Below, in pieces: positions 39,149 to 48,759 of a stretch of 64,000 nt of DNA. Numbering within the stretch: position 1 is the stretch's first letter; every line of letters starts with the position of its first letter. Below the pieces are notes generated by a model that saw nothing but the letters and a program-made list of their open reading frames with translations, did no database searches and was not told the DNA's origin. The position numbers and the translations under genes are program-made. This DNA comes from an uncultured beta proteobacterium (lineage in GTDB: Bacteria; Pseudomonadota; Gammaproteobacteria; Burkholderiales; SG8-41), in contig CAISJL010000183.1 of assembly GCA_903885665.1 (NCBI GenBank), forward strand, positions 1 through 64,000, read 5' to 3'.

Positions 39149-40132
39149 TTAATCGAGCTTTGCTCCTGAGCTTTGAATTATACGCTCCCATTTTTTAATT
39201 TCATTTCGAATACGCGCTAAGAATTGCTCGGGAGTATTACCTACAGGATCCAGAGCTAGAGCAATCAGCTTGTCGCTAACTTGGGTCGTCTTCAGAGCAA
39301 TTTGTATTTCACTATGTATTCGTTTGACTATGACAGAGGGTACTTGGGCTGGACCTACCATGCCATACCATGAGTTAGCATCATAACCATTCAGCCCCGA
39401 TTCGCTCATCGTTGGAATGTTAGGTGCTGCTGCTGTTCGAGTGATTGATGTTACAGCGATCCCTCTAATTTTTCCTGATTGGATCATTGATATTACCGAA
39501 GCTGCTGATGGTATAGCAGCAACAATCTGGCCGTTTAATAAGTCTGGTAGTAATGATCCGGCGCCTTTGTACGGCACATGATTGATATCAATTTTTGCAA
39601 TGGATTTGAGTAATTCCATAGCCAAATGTGTTGGTGTGCCATTGCCTGCTGAACCATAGGTTAGTTGATTGGGTTTAGATTTAGCTAGGCTAATAAATTC
39701 TTTTAAGTTAGAAACTGGGAGACTTAGTGTAGTAACAAGCATGCCAGGTGCATATACCACCAAAGATATTGGAGTGAAATCTTTTACCGTGTCATAAGGT
39801 AGTGATTTATGTAGACTGATATTAATGCTATGACTACTACTAACCAGCCCCAGGGTGTAACCATCGGGAGCTGATTTAGCAACAATATCTGTACCAATAA
39901 TTCCCCCTGCCCCATTTCTATTGTCGACAACGATAGCAACACCTAATTGCTCGGAAAGACGTTGACTCACTATTCTAGCTGCAATATCAGTTCCACCGCC
40001 TGCGGTAAAAGGCACCACTAAGCGTATAGATCGATTCGGATAGGACTGCGCAAATGTCAGATGACTGGTAATTATAAAAATAATACCTATTAAAAAATGA
40101 ATGCGATACGAATGATTTAAATGTAAAGTCAT
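39149..40132 (-). CDS. Bug/TctC family tripartite tricarboxylate transporter receptor
   Basis: YPNRSIRLVVPFTAGGGTDIAARIVSQRLSEQLGVAIVVDNRNGAGGIIGTDIVAKSAPDGYTLG. Confidence 0.94.
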   Translation of the reverse strand: MTLHLNHSYRIHFLIGIIFIITSHLTFAQSYPNRSIRLVVPFTAGGGTDIAARIVSQRLSEQLGVAIVVDNRNGAGGIIGTDIVAKSAPDGYTLGLVSSSHSINISLHKSLPYDTVKDFTPISLVVYAPGMLVTTLSLPVSNLKEFISLAKSKPNQLTYGSAGNGTPTHLAMELLKSIAKIDINHVPYKGAGSLLPDLLNGQIVAAIPSAASVISMIQSGKIRGIAVTSITRTAAAPNIPTMSESGLNGYDANSWYGMVGPAQVPSVIVKRIHSEIQIALKTTQVSDKLIALALDPVGNTPEQFLARIRNEIKKWERIIQSSGAKLD

Positions 40133-40436
40133 GTTAATTAATTTAATCTTAAAGAAGTTTATGAGGGAGATTTAGCAACAGATCTGTATCGTTTTGTCTT
40201 TGTTAGGGCATTTAGTGTAGCTCAATGACGGCCTAGTTGTTAAGATCAGATAGGTAATGGTGTCACGCAGAATATTAGGAGTAATTAACAAAATATGAGT
40301 ATCTTAATCAGAACTAGACCAAACTCTTAATTCTACATAATGTTCTATGAATGCAAGATCAATGATTAAAACTGTAATTTATAATCCTAATTATATGACT
40401 TAATTTTATTCTTTTGATAATTTCCAGAATATCAAT

Positions 40437-40464
40437 TCTCTTTTCTCTTTTCTCTTTTCTCTTT
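40437..40464. repeat. Heptanucleotide microsatellite (TCTCTTT)x4
   Basis: tctcttttctcttttctcttttctcttt read directly. Confidence 0.9.
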
Positions 40465-40795
40465 TTTCAGTTTTTCAGTTATCGATATTTTATTTTTTGA
40501 TGTTAATTTGGACTCCATTCACATCAACCTATTGCCTACTAGCAGTAAAAATTACAAATGAAACCCATGATCAACCAACTATTTTTCAGCAATGCACGTT
40601 TAGGTGTAGTTGCCTACCTTTTTAAGCAGAGTCAAATAATTGCCAAAAAATTTCCAATAAACTGAAAATAATCAGCCAATATTTCGACAAGAGTGGTCAT
40701 ATTTAAATCGGCGGCCTATGGCCAAATTTCAATGTAGAATCGTAATCAATTCAGCATCACCTTAAGCTATCCAGTATTATCCTGCTTTCTACTCA

Positions 40796-41986
40796 ATGAG
40801 TTCATATATGCCCAATGATCAACCGAGCTTCGCTCAACTCTATGAGCGCGCTCATTCTCTATTACCTATTCTGCGGGAACGTGCAACACTGACTGAAGAC
40901 TTAAGGCGAATACCAGATGCTACCCTGGATGACTTACATCAGAGCGGCCTATTTCGAATGTTGCAGCCCACTCGAGTCGGCGGTAGCGCTTTGCCCTACG
41001 ATGCCTTCGTCAAACTAACAAGTACGATTGGTAGATCTTGCGGTTCCACTGCCTGGGTATTAGCAAATCTCGCTAACCACCATTGGATGCTCGCGCTGTG
41101 GCCAAGGCAAGCTCAAGATGAGATATGGGGTGTATCTCCGGACACACTCATTGGTTCTGCCTTGATGTTCCCAGCAGGTCGCGCTGAACTCAAAGATGAA
41201 GGATTCATTCTCAATGGCCATTGGAAATTTTCAAGTGGTATCGATGCTTGTGGTTGGTGCATGCTTGGGGGCATTGCGTCGAGCGCTGAGGGAGAAAGCC
41301 CCACCTATTATATTTTTTTGCTACCCGCTCAAGATTATCAAATTATCGACACCTGGCATGTCGCAGGACTCAGGGGCACTGGTAGCAAAGATATCTTGGT
41401 GAACAATATTCACATCCCTAAGCATAGGGCACTGCCGATTCATTCCATACGTGGCGGATCAACGCAAAGCACAGAGACGGACCCATTGTTTCATCTCCCT
41501 GCTTTCGATTTGTTTCCGTATGTTGTCGCTAGTGCTGCCTTAGGCATTGCACAAGGTGCAATTGCTGATTTCAGTGAAGATATTAAGCACCGCATTACCG
41601 CTTACTCAACCACATTACTTGCTGACTATGCCACTACTCAATCAAGACTAGGCCATGCAGCTGCAGCAGTAGCTGCTGCTGAACGTATCTTGATTGGCAA
41701 TTGCCAGGATGTCATGCAACGTGCACAGATGCACGTCATGCCTGATCGCGAGTTTAAAATTCGCTTAAGGCGTGATGGTGCATATGCTGCACATTTATGC
41801 ACTGAAGCTGTGACCCTGTTATTTGGCGCTGGTGGTGGGGAGTTTCTATATAATCAACAAACAATTCAACGCTCGTTCAGAGATATTCATGCTGCTAACA
41901 GTCACCACGCTCTGGCATGGGATATCGCAACCACAATGGCAGGAAAGTCATTGTTGGGATTAGCGGCTGATCTGCCTACACTATAA
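40796..41986 (+). CDS. Acyl-CoA dehydrogenase-fold flavin-dependent monooxygenase, oxygenase component (HsaA/C2-HpaH-like)
   Basis: 396 aa; LFRMLQPTRVGGSALPYDAFVKL, GRSCGSTAWVLANLANHHWMLALWP, WKFSSGIDACGWCMLG; next gene encodes a flavin reductase. Confidence 0.82.
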   Translation: MSSYMPNDQPSFAQLYERAHSLLPILRERATLTEDLRRIPDATLDDLHQSGLFRMLQPTRVGGSALPYDAFVKLTSTIGRSCGSTAWVLANLANHHWMLALWPRQAQDEIWGVSPDTLIGSALMFPAGRAELKDEGFILNGHWKFSSGIDACGWCMLGGIASSAEGESPTYYIFLLPAQDYQIIDTWHVAGLRGTGSKDILVNNIHIPKHRALPIHSIRGGSTQSTETDPLFHLPAFDLFPYVVASAALGIAQGAIADFSEDIKHRITAYSTTLLADYATTQSRLGHAAAAVAAAERILIGNCQDVMQRAQMHVMPDREFKIRLRRDGAYAAHLCTEAVTLLFGAGGGEFLYNQQTIQRSFRDIHAANSHHALAWDIATTMAGKSLLGLAADLPTL

Positions 41987-41990
41987 AATT

Positions 41991-42500
41991 ATGACCATTG
42001 AATCTACATTGCAAGATCAACAGATTGATTTCGACCCCAGAGACTTTCGAAATGCGTTAGGTGTTTTTGTTACCGGTGTCACTGTAGTCACTACCCTCAA
42101 TACCAGTGGTGAGCCGATTGGATTAACTGCAAATTCATTTAGCTCGGTTTCTCTATCACCACCATTGGTGTTGTGGAGCCTCTCTCTGCGCTCGCCAAAC
42201 CTTTCAAACTATCTACAAGCTACGCATTTTCTGGTGAATATCTTATCGGATAAGCAGGCAGATATCTCAGATCGCTTTGCACGGTCAAATTCGAATAAAT
42301 TTGAAGGACTTGATTATAAAAAGAGCCAACAAGGACTTCCCCAGTTAAATGGTATCTCTGCGTATTTCGAATGCCGAACTGAAGCCAGACACTACAGCGG
42401 TGATCATGTTATTTTTATTGGTCAAGTAATTAATTATCAATACAACGGCTCACCCACCTTAGTGTATTCAAGAGGACAATATAAGATATTGGAGTCATAA
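41991..42500 (+). CDS. Flavin reductase family protein
   Basis: 169 aa; FRNALGVFVTGVTVVTTLNTSGEPIGLTANSFSSVSLSPPLVLWSL, FLVNILSDKQADISDRFA. Confidence 0.9.
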   Translation: MTIESTLQDQQIDFDPRDFRNALGVFVTGVTVVTTLNTSGEPIGLTANSFSSVSLSPPLVLWSLSLRSPNLSNYLQATHFLVNILSDKQADISDRFARSNSNKFEGLDYKKSQQGLPQLNGISAYFECRTEARHYSGDHVIFIGQVINYQYNGSPTLVYSRGQYKILES

Positions 42501-42541
42501 AAAGCATAAAAAATTAAAATCAAAAGAATTAACTTTAACGA

Positions 42542-42715
42542 TTATTCTTTTCTTTCAACCGGAATTGATTTCAACTCTTCAGGTATTAGGCTTGAGTTTG
42601 GTTCATTGAGGGTGTCTGGAGTATCAGTTAACTTTTTAGCCTTCTTTTCATCTTTCTTCTGCTTTTTAGCAAGTTCGCGCTGGCGCTTTGCAAATCCATA
42701 ATTAGGCTGGGCCAT
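42542..42715 (-). CDS. Conserved-looking small basic hypothetical protein, 57 aa (not in supplied ORF track)
   Basis: Translated by hand: MAQPNYGFAKRQRELAKKQKKDEKKAKKLTDTPDTLNEPNSSLIPEELKSIPVERKE*; AAAGGA-type SD upstream; N-terminus resembles a small Lys-rich protein I recall from betaproteobacteria. Confidence 0.7.
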   Translation of the reverse strand: MAQPNYGFAKRQRELAKKQKKDEKKAKKLTDTPDTLNEPNSSLIPEELKSIPVERKE

Positions 42716-42739
42716 TAAGATTTTCCTTTCATGAAAAAC

Positions 42740-42766
42740 GGCGATAGTGTCTGAGACGCTATCGCC
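42740..42766 (-). terminator. Intrinsic terminator of pckG
   Basis: GGCGATAGCGTC-TCA-GACACTATCGCC (12-bp stem, one wobble) followed by GTTTTT on the minus strand. Confidence 0.85.
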
Positions 42767-42794
42767 GCTTATTAAACAACTAATGTACGAATAC

Positions 42795-44639
42795 TTATAG
42801 CGCCTTCTCCAACGCCTTACATTGCTCTGTCATTGCTGACGGCAGACGAGATTGCAATTTGCTAAAAAGTTCCAAATGGTCTTTCACCTCAACTCGCCAT
42901 GCATCATGATCAATATGGGTAAGCGCATCAAAACTTTGCCGACTAAAGCTCGTCAATCCGCTCCATTCCATATCTTCATAACGTGGCATTTTTCCAATTG
43001 GAGTATCTAGGGCTGGCACGGCATTGTCACAACGCTCAACAATCCATTTCAGTACACGCATATTATCGCCAAAACCTGGCCACATAAACTTACCATCGGC
43101 ATCACGACGGAACCAGTTCACCGCAAAAATCTTTGGCTGCTGTTTGGCTTTCGCACCAACCTCTAACCAATGCTTAAAGTAGTCCCCAAAGTGATATCCA
43201 CAAAATGGCAACATCGCAAAGGGGTCCCGTCTCACAACCCCAACTTTACCGACAATCGCTGCAGTGGTCTCAGAGGCCATAGTAGCGGCTAGATAGACGC
43301 CGTGCTCCCAATTGTTAGCCTCTGTGACTAACGGCACGGTTGTGGTGCGGCGACCTCCAAATAAGAAAGCACTAATAGGCACGCCTGCGGGATTTTCCCA
43401 GTCCGCATCCATTGAAGGAATCTGAGATGCTGGAACCGTAAAGCGTGAGTTTGGATGCGCGGCTAGACGACCGCAATCAGGTGTCCATGACTGACCAGTC
43501 CAGTCGATTAAGTGTTGTGGCGCTTGCTTACTCAAGCCTTCCCACCACACATCACCATCGTCTGTGAGTGCAACATTAGTAAATATCGTATTGCTATTCA
43601 ATGAGGCTAAGCAGTTGGCATTGGTTTCCACTGAGGTGCCTGGAGCGACACCAAAAGCACCAGCTTCAGGATTAATCGCATAAAGTCTGCCATCGGGGCC
43701 TGGTTTAATCCAAGCAATATCTTCGCCAACTGTGGTGACGTTCCAGCCTTCTAAGGCTTTGGGAGGAATCAACATCGCTAAATTGGTTTTACCGCAGGCG
43801 CTAGGGAAGGCGGCTGCAATGTAGTGCCTTTTGCCACCTGGAGGCTGAATGCCTAATATCAACATATGCTCAGCTAACCAGCCCTGCTCTTTGGCCATAA
43901 TCGAGGCGATACGCAAGGCAAAGCACTTCTTACCCAATAGCGCATTACCACCATAACCACTGCCAAATGACCAAATTAATTTTTCTTCTGGGAAGTGTGT
44001 AATAAATTTATGTTCTTTGTTACTTGGCCAAGCGATATCTTTTTGACCTGGTGCCAATGGTATGCCTACCGAATGTAAGCACGGAACAAAGGATCCGTTG
44101 GCACCCAGAATATCGATCACTTGGCGGCCAATACGCGTCATGATACGCATGCTGACCACAACGTAAGCGGAGTCTGTCAGCTCTACGCCAATATGTGCAA
44201 TATGTGAGCCGAGCGGTCCCATGCTAAATGGGATGACATACATGGTGCGACCACGCATACAACCGGTATATAGCTTACTCATGGTCGACTTCATCTCTTC
44301 TGGCGGCATCCAATTATTATTAGGGCCGGCATCTTCTTTGTTATGGCTGCATACAAAGGTGCGATCTTCCATGCGCGCAACATCGTCTGGATGAGAGCGC
44401 GCTAAAAAGCAACCAGGGCGCTTTTCTTGATTCAGTCGAATTAGGGTTCCAGCATCGACCATTTCGTTACAGAGTCTGTCGTATTCCTCTTGAGAACCAT
44501 CGCACCAAACCACACGGTCGGGTTGCGTCATCGCAGCAACTTCCATGACCCATTTTTTCAATGGCTCATTGATCACATACGCAGGGGCTGAAATATCGCC
44601 GCTGTAGGCGCCCATGATTTGGGCAGTGGAATTGCTCAT
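42795..44639 (-). CDS. pckG: Phosphoenolpyruvate carboxykinase (GTP)
   Basis: 614 aa; [64 protein letters not shown]. Confidence 0.97.
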   Translation of the reverse strand: MSNSTAQIMGAYSGDISAPAYVINEPLKKWVMEVAAMTQPDRVVWCDGSQEEYDRLCNEMVDAGTLIRLNQEKRPGCFLARSHPDDVARMEDRTFVCSHNKEDAGPNNNWMPPEEMKSTMSKLYTGCMRGRTMYVIPFSMGPLGSHIAHIGVELTDSAYVVVSMRIMTRIGRQVIDILGANGSFVPCLHSVGIPLAPGQKDIAWPSNKEHKFITHFPEEKLIWSFGSGYGGNALLGKKCFALRIASIMAKEQGWLAEHMLILGIQPPGGKRHYIAAAFPSACGKTNLAMLIPPKALEGWNVTTVGEDIAWIKPGPDGRLYAINPEAGAFGVAPGTSVETNANCLASLNSNTIFTNVALTDDGDVWWEGLSKQAPQHLIDWTGQSWTPDCGRLAAHPNSRFTVPASQIPSMDADWENPAGVPISAFLFGGRRTTTVPLVTEANNWEHGVYLAATMASETTAAIVGKVGVVRRDPFAMLPFCGYHFGDYFKHWLEVGAKAKQQPKIFAVNWFRRDADGKFMWPGFGDNMRVLKWIVERCDNAVPALDTPIGKMPRYEDMEWSGLTSFSRQSFDALTHIDHDAWRVEVKDHLELFSKLQSRLPSAMTEQCKALEKAL

Positions 44640-44819
44640 CTATAACTCCTAATTACCTAATTATTTGATTTTTAATGTAAAAAACTACATCAAAGTTGAA
44701 TAGTCTTTTTACTCGTCGGCGGGAAAAATTAAGTTGCATAAGAATTGGGCAAAAATTCTTAATACAATCTAAAACTAATCCAACGTAAATCCTCGAGTAA
44801 TTCCATATTTTACACTAAA

Positions 44820-46085
44820 TTACTGCCTCTCGATACCTGTTAACGTCCGCCGTTTAGCCAGTAACAGGATAGAAATACCGGTAAAAATCAGAAATGGTAT
44901 GGCGCCATAATTCATCACTTCCCAACCCCTCGCGCTAAACAACCAGCCAGAGGTCGCAGAACTTGCTGCCATAGTCAGAAAAATTGCCGTGTCATTTGCT
45001 CCCTGCACTTTAGCTTTCTCTGCAATAGTATGCGTTTCGGTTAGCAGTGTTGTTCCACCGATGTATAAAAAGTTCCAACCAATACCGATTAAAACTAAAG
45101 CAAACCAAAAGTGCATCACTTCAATGCCGGAGAGTGCAATTGCCACACATCCTAAACAGAATAAAACACCAATACTGAGTATGGTGCATACGCCAAACCG
45201 TTTTATTAAAGTGCCGGTAAAAAACGATGGCGCAAACATGGCAAAGACGTGCCATTCGATGACAAACACCGTAGATTTAAAAGAAAACTGGCAAGCTTTC
45301 ATCGCTAGTGGCGTAGCAGTCATCAGTAAATTCATCACACCATAGCCCACCATGCCACACATGACGGCGACCAAAAATGTTGGATCTTTCGCTATTTGCC
45401 GCAAGGATCGACCGCTGTTGCTTTGCTCTGCAATCGTGAGTCGCGGTATTCGGAGCTGTCGCTGTAGAATAATTGCAATTGTGCAAAATAAAATTAACAC
45501 CAGATAGCTACCCATAAACTCAGCAGATAGTAAATCTTTGGTGTATTGCGCCGTTTCGGGTCCTAAAATACCGCCCACGAGTCCGCCCGCAAGTACTAAG
45601 GATATCGCCCGACTTTTAAACTCTGGAGGCGCCACATCAGCCGCTGCAAATCGATAATACTGTCCAGATGCATTGTAGATGCCCATCACTAATGTGCCAA
45701 AACATAATAGCCAAAATTGATGCGCATACACTGCCGTACAACAAATACTGGCCCCTACAATACCAATCAGTGTGCCTACAGTAAATCCATTAATACGTCC
45801 AATCCGACGCATTAGAAAAGACACGGGTAAGGTGGTTAATGCAGCACCTAAAACATAGGCCGTAACCGGTAGCGTAGCGAGAGAGCGATCAGAAGCCAGC
45901 GCGTAACCAGCGAGCCCATTAATAGAAATCAGGATGGTATTGTTGGTAAATAATAGCGCTTGAGTTGCTGCGAGCAGCGCGACATTTCTTTGATCTTCCG
46001 CTAAAGTCAATGCCTTGAAGTAATTACGCACCGGAAGATCTTTTTTGAAATTGGGCGTGTCCAAACATAATATCGCGAGTTGCAT
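44820..46085 (-). CDS. MFS transporter (start possibly GTG at about 46031)
   Basis: 421 aa, about 12 hydrophobic segments; MFS loop FLMRRIGRINGFTVGTLIG; N-terminal track extension overlaps the upstream gene. Confidence 0.85.
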   Translation of the reverse strand: MQLAILCLDTPNFKKDLPVRNYFKALTLAEDQRNVALLAATQALLFTNNTILISINGLAGYALASDRSLATLPVTAYVLGAALTTLPVSFLMRRIGRINGFTVGTLIGIVGASICCTAVYAHQFWLLCFGTLVMGIYNASGQYYRFAAADVAPPEFKSRAISLVLAGGLVGGILGPETAQYTKDLLSAEFMGSYLVLILFCTIAIILQRQLRIPRLTIAEQSNSGRSLRQIAKDPTFLVAVMCGMVGYGVMNLLMTATPLAMKACQFSFKSTVFVIEWHVFAMFAPSFFTGTLIKRFGVCTILSIGVLFCLGCVAIALSGIEVMHFWFALVLIGIGWNFLYIGGTTLLTETHTIAEKAKVQGANDTAIFLTMAASSATSGWLFSARGWEVMNYGAIPFLIFTGISILLLAKRRTLTGIERQ

Positions 46086-46731
46086 CGTTTATCGGTGCCG
46101 GATTCGATTCGGCCGCTAACACCTGCAAAGCGCGCTGTACAGCGGGCCTAGCGTTGATCGCATCAAACCAGCGTTGAGCATGCGGATACTCAAGCATGTC
46201 AATGCCACGTTGGTCGGCATGACGTGTCCACGGAAATATAGCCATGTCTGCAATAGTGAATTCCTCCCCTGCAATAAAACTATTCTTTCCAAGTTGCAGG
46301 TCTAGGATACCCATGAGTCGATTGGCTTCATTGGTATAGCGCTCAATCGCATAGGGGTGTTGCTCTTTGGCATAACGACGGAAATGATTGGCTTGGCCAA
46401 ACATTGGGCCAACTCCACCCATTTGCCACATTAACCATTGCAAACACGTAAACCGATGTGCAGTATCTTGTGGCATAAAACATCCACTTTTTTCAGCCAA
46501 ATACAGCAAAATCGCGCCGGACTCAAACAATGCTAAGGGCGCCCCATGAGGCCCTTCAGGATCAATGATGGCAGGGATACGGTTATTCGGACTGATGTTT
46601 AAAAATTCGGGTGCGAACTGTTCTCCGGTGCGAATATTGACGCTGTGCACGCGATACGGAATAGCAGCCTCTTCTAGCATAATGTGAATCTTATGACCGT
46701 TTGGAGTAGGCCAAGTATATAGTTCGATCAT
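46024..46731 (-). CDS. Glutathione S-transferase family protein
   Basis: 235 aa; IELYTWPTPNGHKIHIMLEEA, NNRIPAIIDPEGP, LFESGAILLYLAEKSG, FTIADMAIFPWTR. Confidence 0.93.
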   Translation of the reverse strand: MIELYTWPTPNGHKIHIMLEEAAIPYRVHSVNIRTGEQFAPEFLNISPNNRIPAIIDPEGPHGAPLALFESGAILLYLAEKSGCFMPQDTAHRFTCLQWLMWQMGGVGPMFGQANHFRRYAKEQHPYAIERYTNEANRLMGILDLQLGKNSFIAGEEFTIADMAIFPWTRHADQRGIDMLEYPHAQRWFDAINARPAVQRALQVLAAESNPAPINDATRDIMFGHAQFQKRSSGA

Positions 46732-46827
46732 CGTCAGTCCGCCTTGTAAAATATCATTAATATCAATAAGTTACTGTGATTTCAGGCTGTGAGTGCCTGG
46801 AATCAGCATTATCTTTCGTATTGTAGT

Positions 46828-47298
46828 CTAAAGGCTCGCCCCATTTTGAATATTCTCCTCCCCGTCTGGAATAGGCCCCCAGCGCAGCAACACCCGTAAG
46901 CGCCGAAAGGCTTGCTGTTCTAGTCGATCGGGCAACATTACCAAATACTCCTGACGTCTAGCGTGCCCAGTTTTTATATTTAAAACAGTTAAATAAGGAC
47001 CAACAACACTACTTCCTAAAATAGCTGCTTCTTCAATGGCGCCATTTCGGCGTTGTAGGCGGCATGTGGTTTTATCAAAAAATGTTAAGCTTGACAGTGC
47101 CCGCGAGGGTCGAAGAAGCGCGGAATGCATGATCGAGCGCCAAGCACTATAGCCTAATCCCATCACAAGTACTAAGTAAACATAAACAGGGATTGGTAAC
47201 ATACTGATCAAGACAATCACTACGATATGCATACCCCCTAAAATAATAGCGAGCTGGTAGGATGGTTTGACGATCACATGCAGTAGTTGCGTTCGCAT
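46828..47298 (-). CDS. YgfX/CptA-like inner-membrane protein
   Basis: 156 aa; two N-terminal hydrophobic segments, then LQRRNGAIEEAAILGSSVVGPYLTVLNIK...YLVMLPDRLEQQAFRRLRVLLRWG; adjacent and divergent to ygfZ. Confidence 0.62.
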   Translation of the reverse strand: MRTQLLHVIVKPSYQLAIILGGMHIVVIVLISMLPIPVYVYLVLVMGLGYSAWRSIMHSALLRPSRALSSLTFFDKTTCRLQRRNGAIEEAAILGSSVVGPYLTVLNIKTGHARRQEYLVMLPDRLEQQAFRRLRVLLRWGPIPDGEENIQNGASL

Positions 47299-47304
47299 AC
47301 ACGA

Positions 47305-47364
47305 CTCATGATTAGACTCAACATTAGATCTAACATTAGATTTAACATTAGACCCATCATTAAA
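47305..47364. repeat. Five tandem degenerate 12-bp units (consensus YYYAACATTAGA)
   Basis: ctcatgattaga/ctcaacattaga/tctaacattaga/tttaacattaga/cccatcattaaa. Confidence 0.85.
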
Positions 47365-47578
47365 TTATATCTACCTGATTAAATTGATAATTTTAAATTT
47401 CCAGAATTACAACAGCGACAGCATGATTTACTCAGCATTCTAGAATAAATTCCTTGAATCCAAACAGAGTCCCTCAATAAACCCTTGAAAAGTACGCATA
47501 GTCGATTAGACTCTAGCAATCTAATCAGGATTCTCCATTCAGCACCGCCAACCGTTTCTAGGACACAATTTCACACCT

Positions 47579-48475
47579 ATGCCCATTTTGCAATTAACAC
47601 GATTCTCTGCGTTGCGCTGTAGCGGACCTGATGCCAGCCAATTTCTGCATGGTCAATTGACCTGCGATGTAGCAGCCCTCCAGCCTGGCACCAGCACCTA
47701 TGGCGGTTATTGCACCCCTAAAGGTCGGCTATTAGCGACATTCATTCTCATTGCAGATGCTGAAAGTTTCCTACTCATCCTACCAAGCTCTATAGCAAGT
47801 AGTATTCATAAACGTTTGTCAATGTATATATTGCGGGCTAAGGTTGTGCTAAAAGACTTAAGCCTCAGCCATGCTTGCATAGGTGTATACGGGCCGGATG
47901 CCACAACACACCTGGATACCTATCACTTAGCCCTACCAGATCTTCCGAACACCGTTTCACAACAAGATAGCGTTTGGATTACCCATCTATACCCGAATCG
48001 CTACTTCGTCGTTGCACCGCAAACCACCCCAGCAGATCATCTGGCAGGCGCCGAAGATGCTTGGAACTTGCTTGATATTGAAGCGGGTATTCCGTGGATT
48101 ACGCCAGAAATTCAAGACGAATTTACCCCACAAATGGTGAATTTAGATTTGATTGGCGCTTTGAGCTTCACTAAAGGTTGCTATCCCGGACAAGAAATCG
48201 TGGCGCGAACACATTATCTCGGCAAACTCAAGCAGCGTATGTATCACGGTGAAGTTAACTCAATGCCTCAAACAGGTGACCCCTTGTATTGTGCACACTT
48301 TGGCGATCAAATCAGCGGTCGGATTATCACTAGCGCGCGCAATCAACAAGGGTCTGCAGAATTGTTGGCCGTTTTACATACCGACGTCATCAACCAACAC
48401 AGTTACCACTTGGGCTCTAACCATGGCCCTATCATTACCAATATTCACGAACCTAAGCGACCCAATACGCCATGA
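47579..48475 (+). CDS. ygfZ: YgfZ/GcvT-fold folate-binding protein
   Basis: 298 aa; signature FTKGCYPGQEIVARTHYLGKLKQR. Confidence 0.93.
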   Translation: MPILQLTRFSALRCSGPDASQFLHGQLTCDVAALQPGTSTYGGYCTPKGRLLATFILIADAESFLLILPSSIASSIHKRLSMYILRAKVVLKDLSLSHACIGVYGPDATTHLDTYHLALPDLPNTVSQQDSVWITHLYPNRYFVVAPQTTPADHLAGAEDAWNLLDIEAGIPWITPEIQDEFTPQMVNLDLIGALSFTKGCYPGQEIVARTHYLGKLKQRMYHGEVNSMPQTGDPLYCAHFGDQISGRIITSARNQQGSAELLAVLHTDVINQHSYHLGSNHGPIITNIHEPKRPNTP

Positions 48476-48753
48476 ATTATGCCTATTACGTTTACTATCG
48501 AGTAAATCCCGATCACTTGCTCCAATGCCAAGAAGCGTGCACAGCAATTCTTGCGGCAGTCTACGCTGCCACCGGAATTCAGGGCCGGGTATTAAAGAAG
48601 CGAAAGGAGCCATACTTATGGATGGAAGTTTACGAGAACGTAAAGTCTGAAGCTGAATTTGAATGGGCTTTGGCAGAGGCAGTATCCAATAGTCAACTAC
48701 AACCACACCTACAAGCAGGGCAAAATCGCCACATAGAATGCTTCAGCGAATAG
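48472..48753 (+). CDS. DUF4936 family protein
   Basis: 93 aa; YYVYYRVNPDH...QGRVLKKRKEPYLWMEVYENV; ATGA overlap with ygfZ. Confidence 0.75.
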   Translation: MNYAYYVYYRVNPDHLLQCQEACTAILAAVYAATGIQGRVLKKRKEPYLWMEVYENVKSEAEFEWALAEAVSNSQLQPHLQAGQNRHIECFSE

Positions 48754-48759
48754 ATATAT

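Noticed and set aside
46828-47298. YgfX-like gene as the toxin of a type IV toxin-antitoxin pair
   Set aside because: No adjacent SdhE/CptB-like gene is present, so a TA system cannot be supported from this window.
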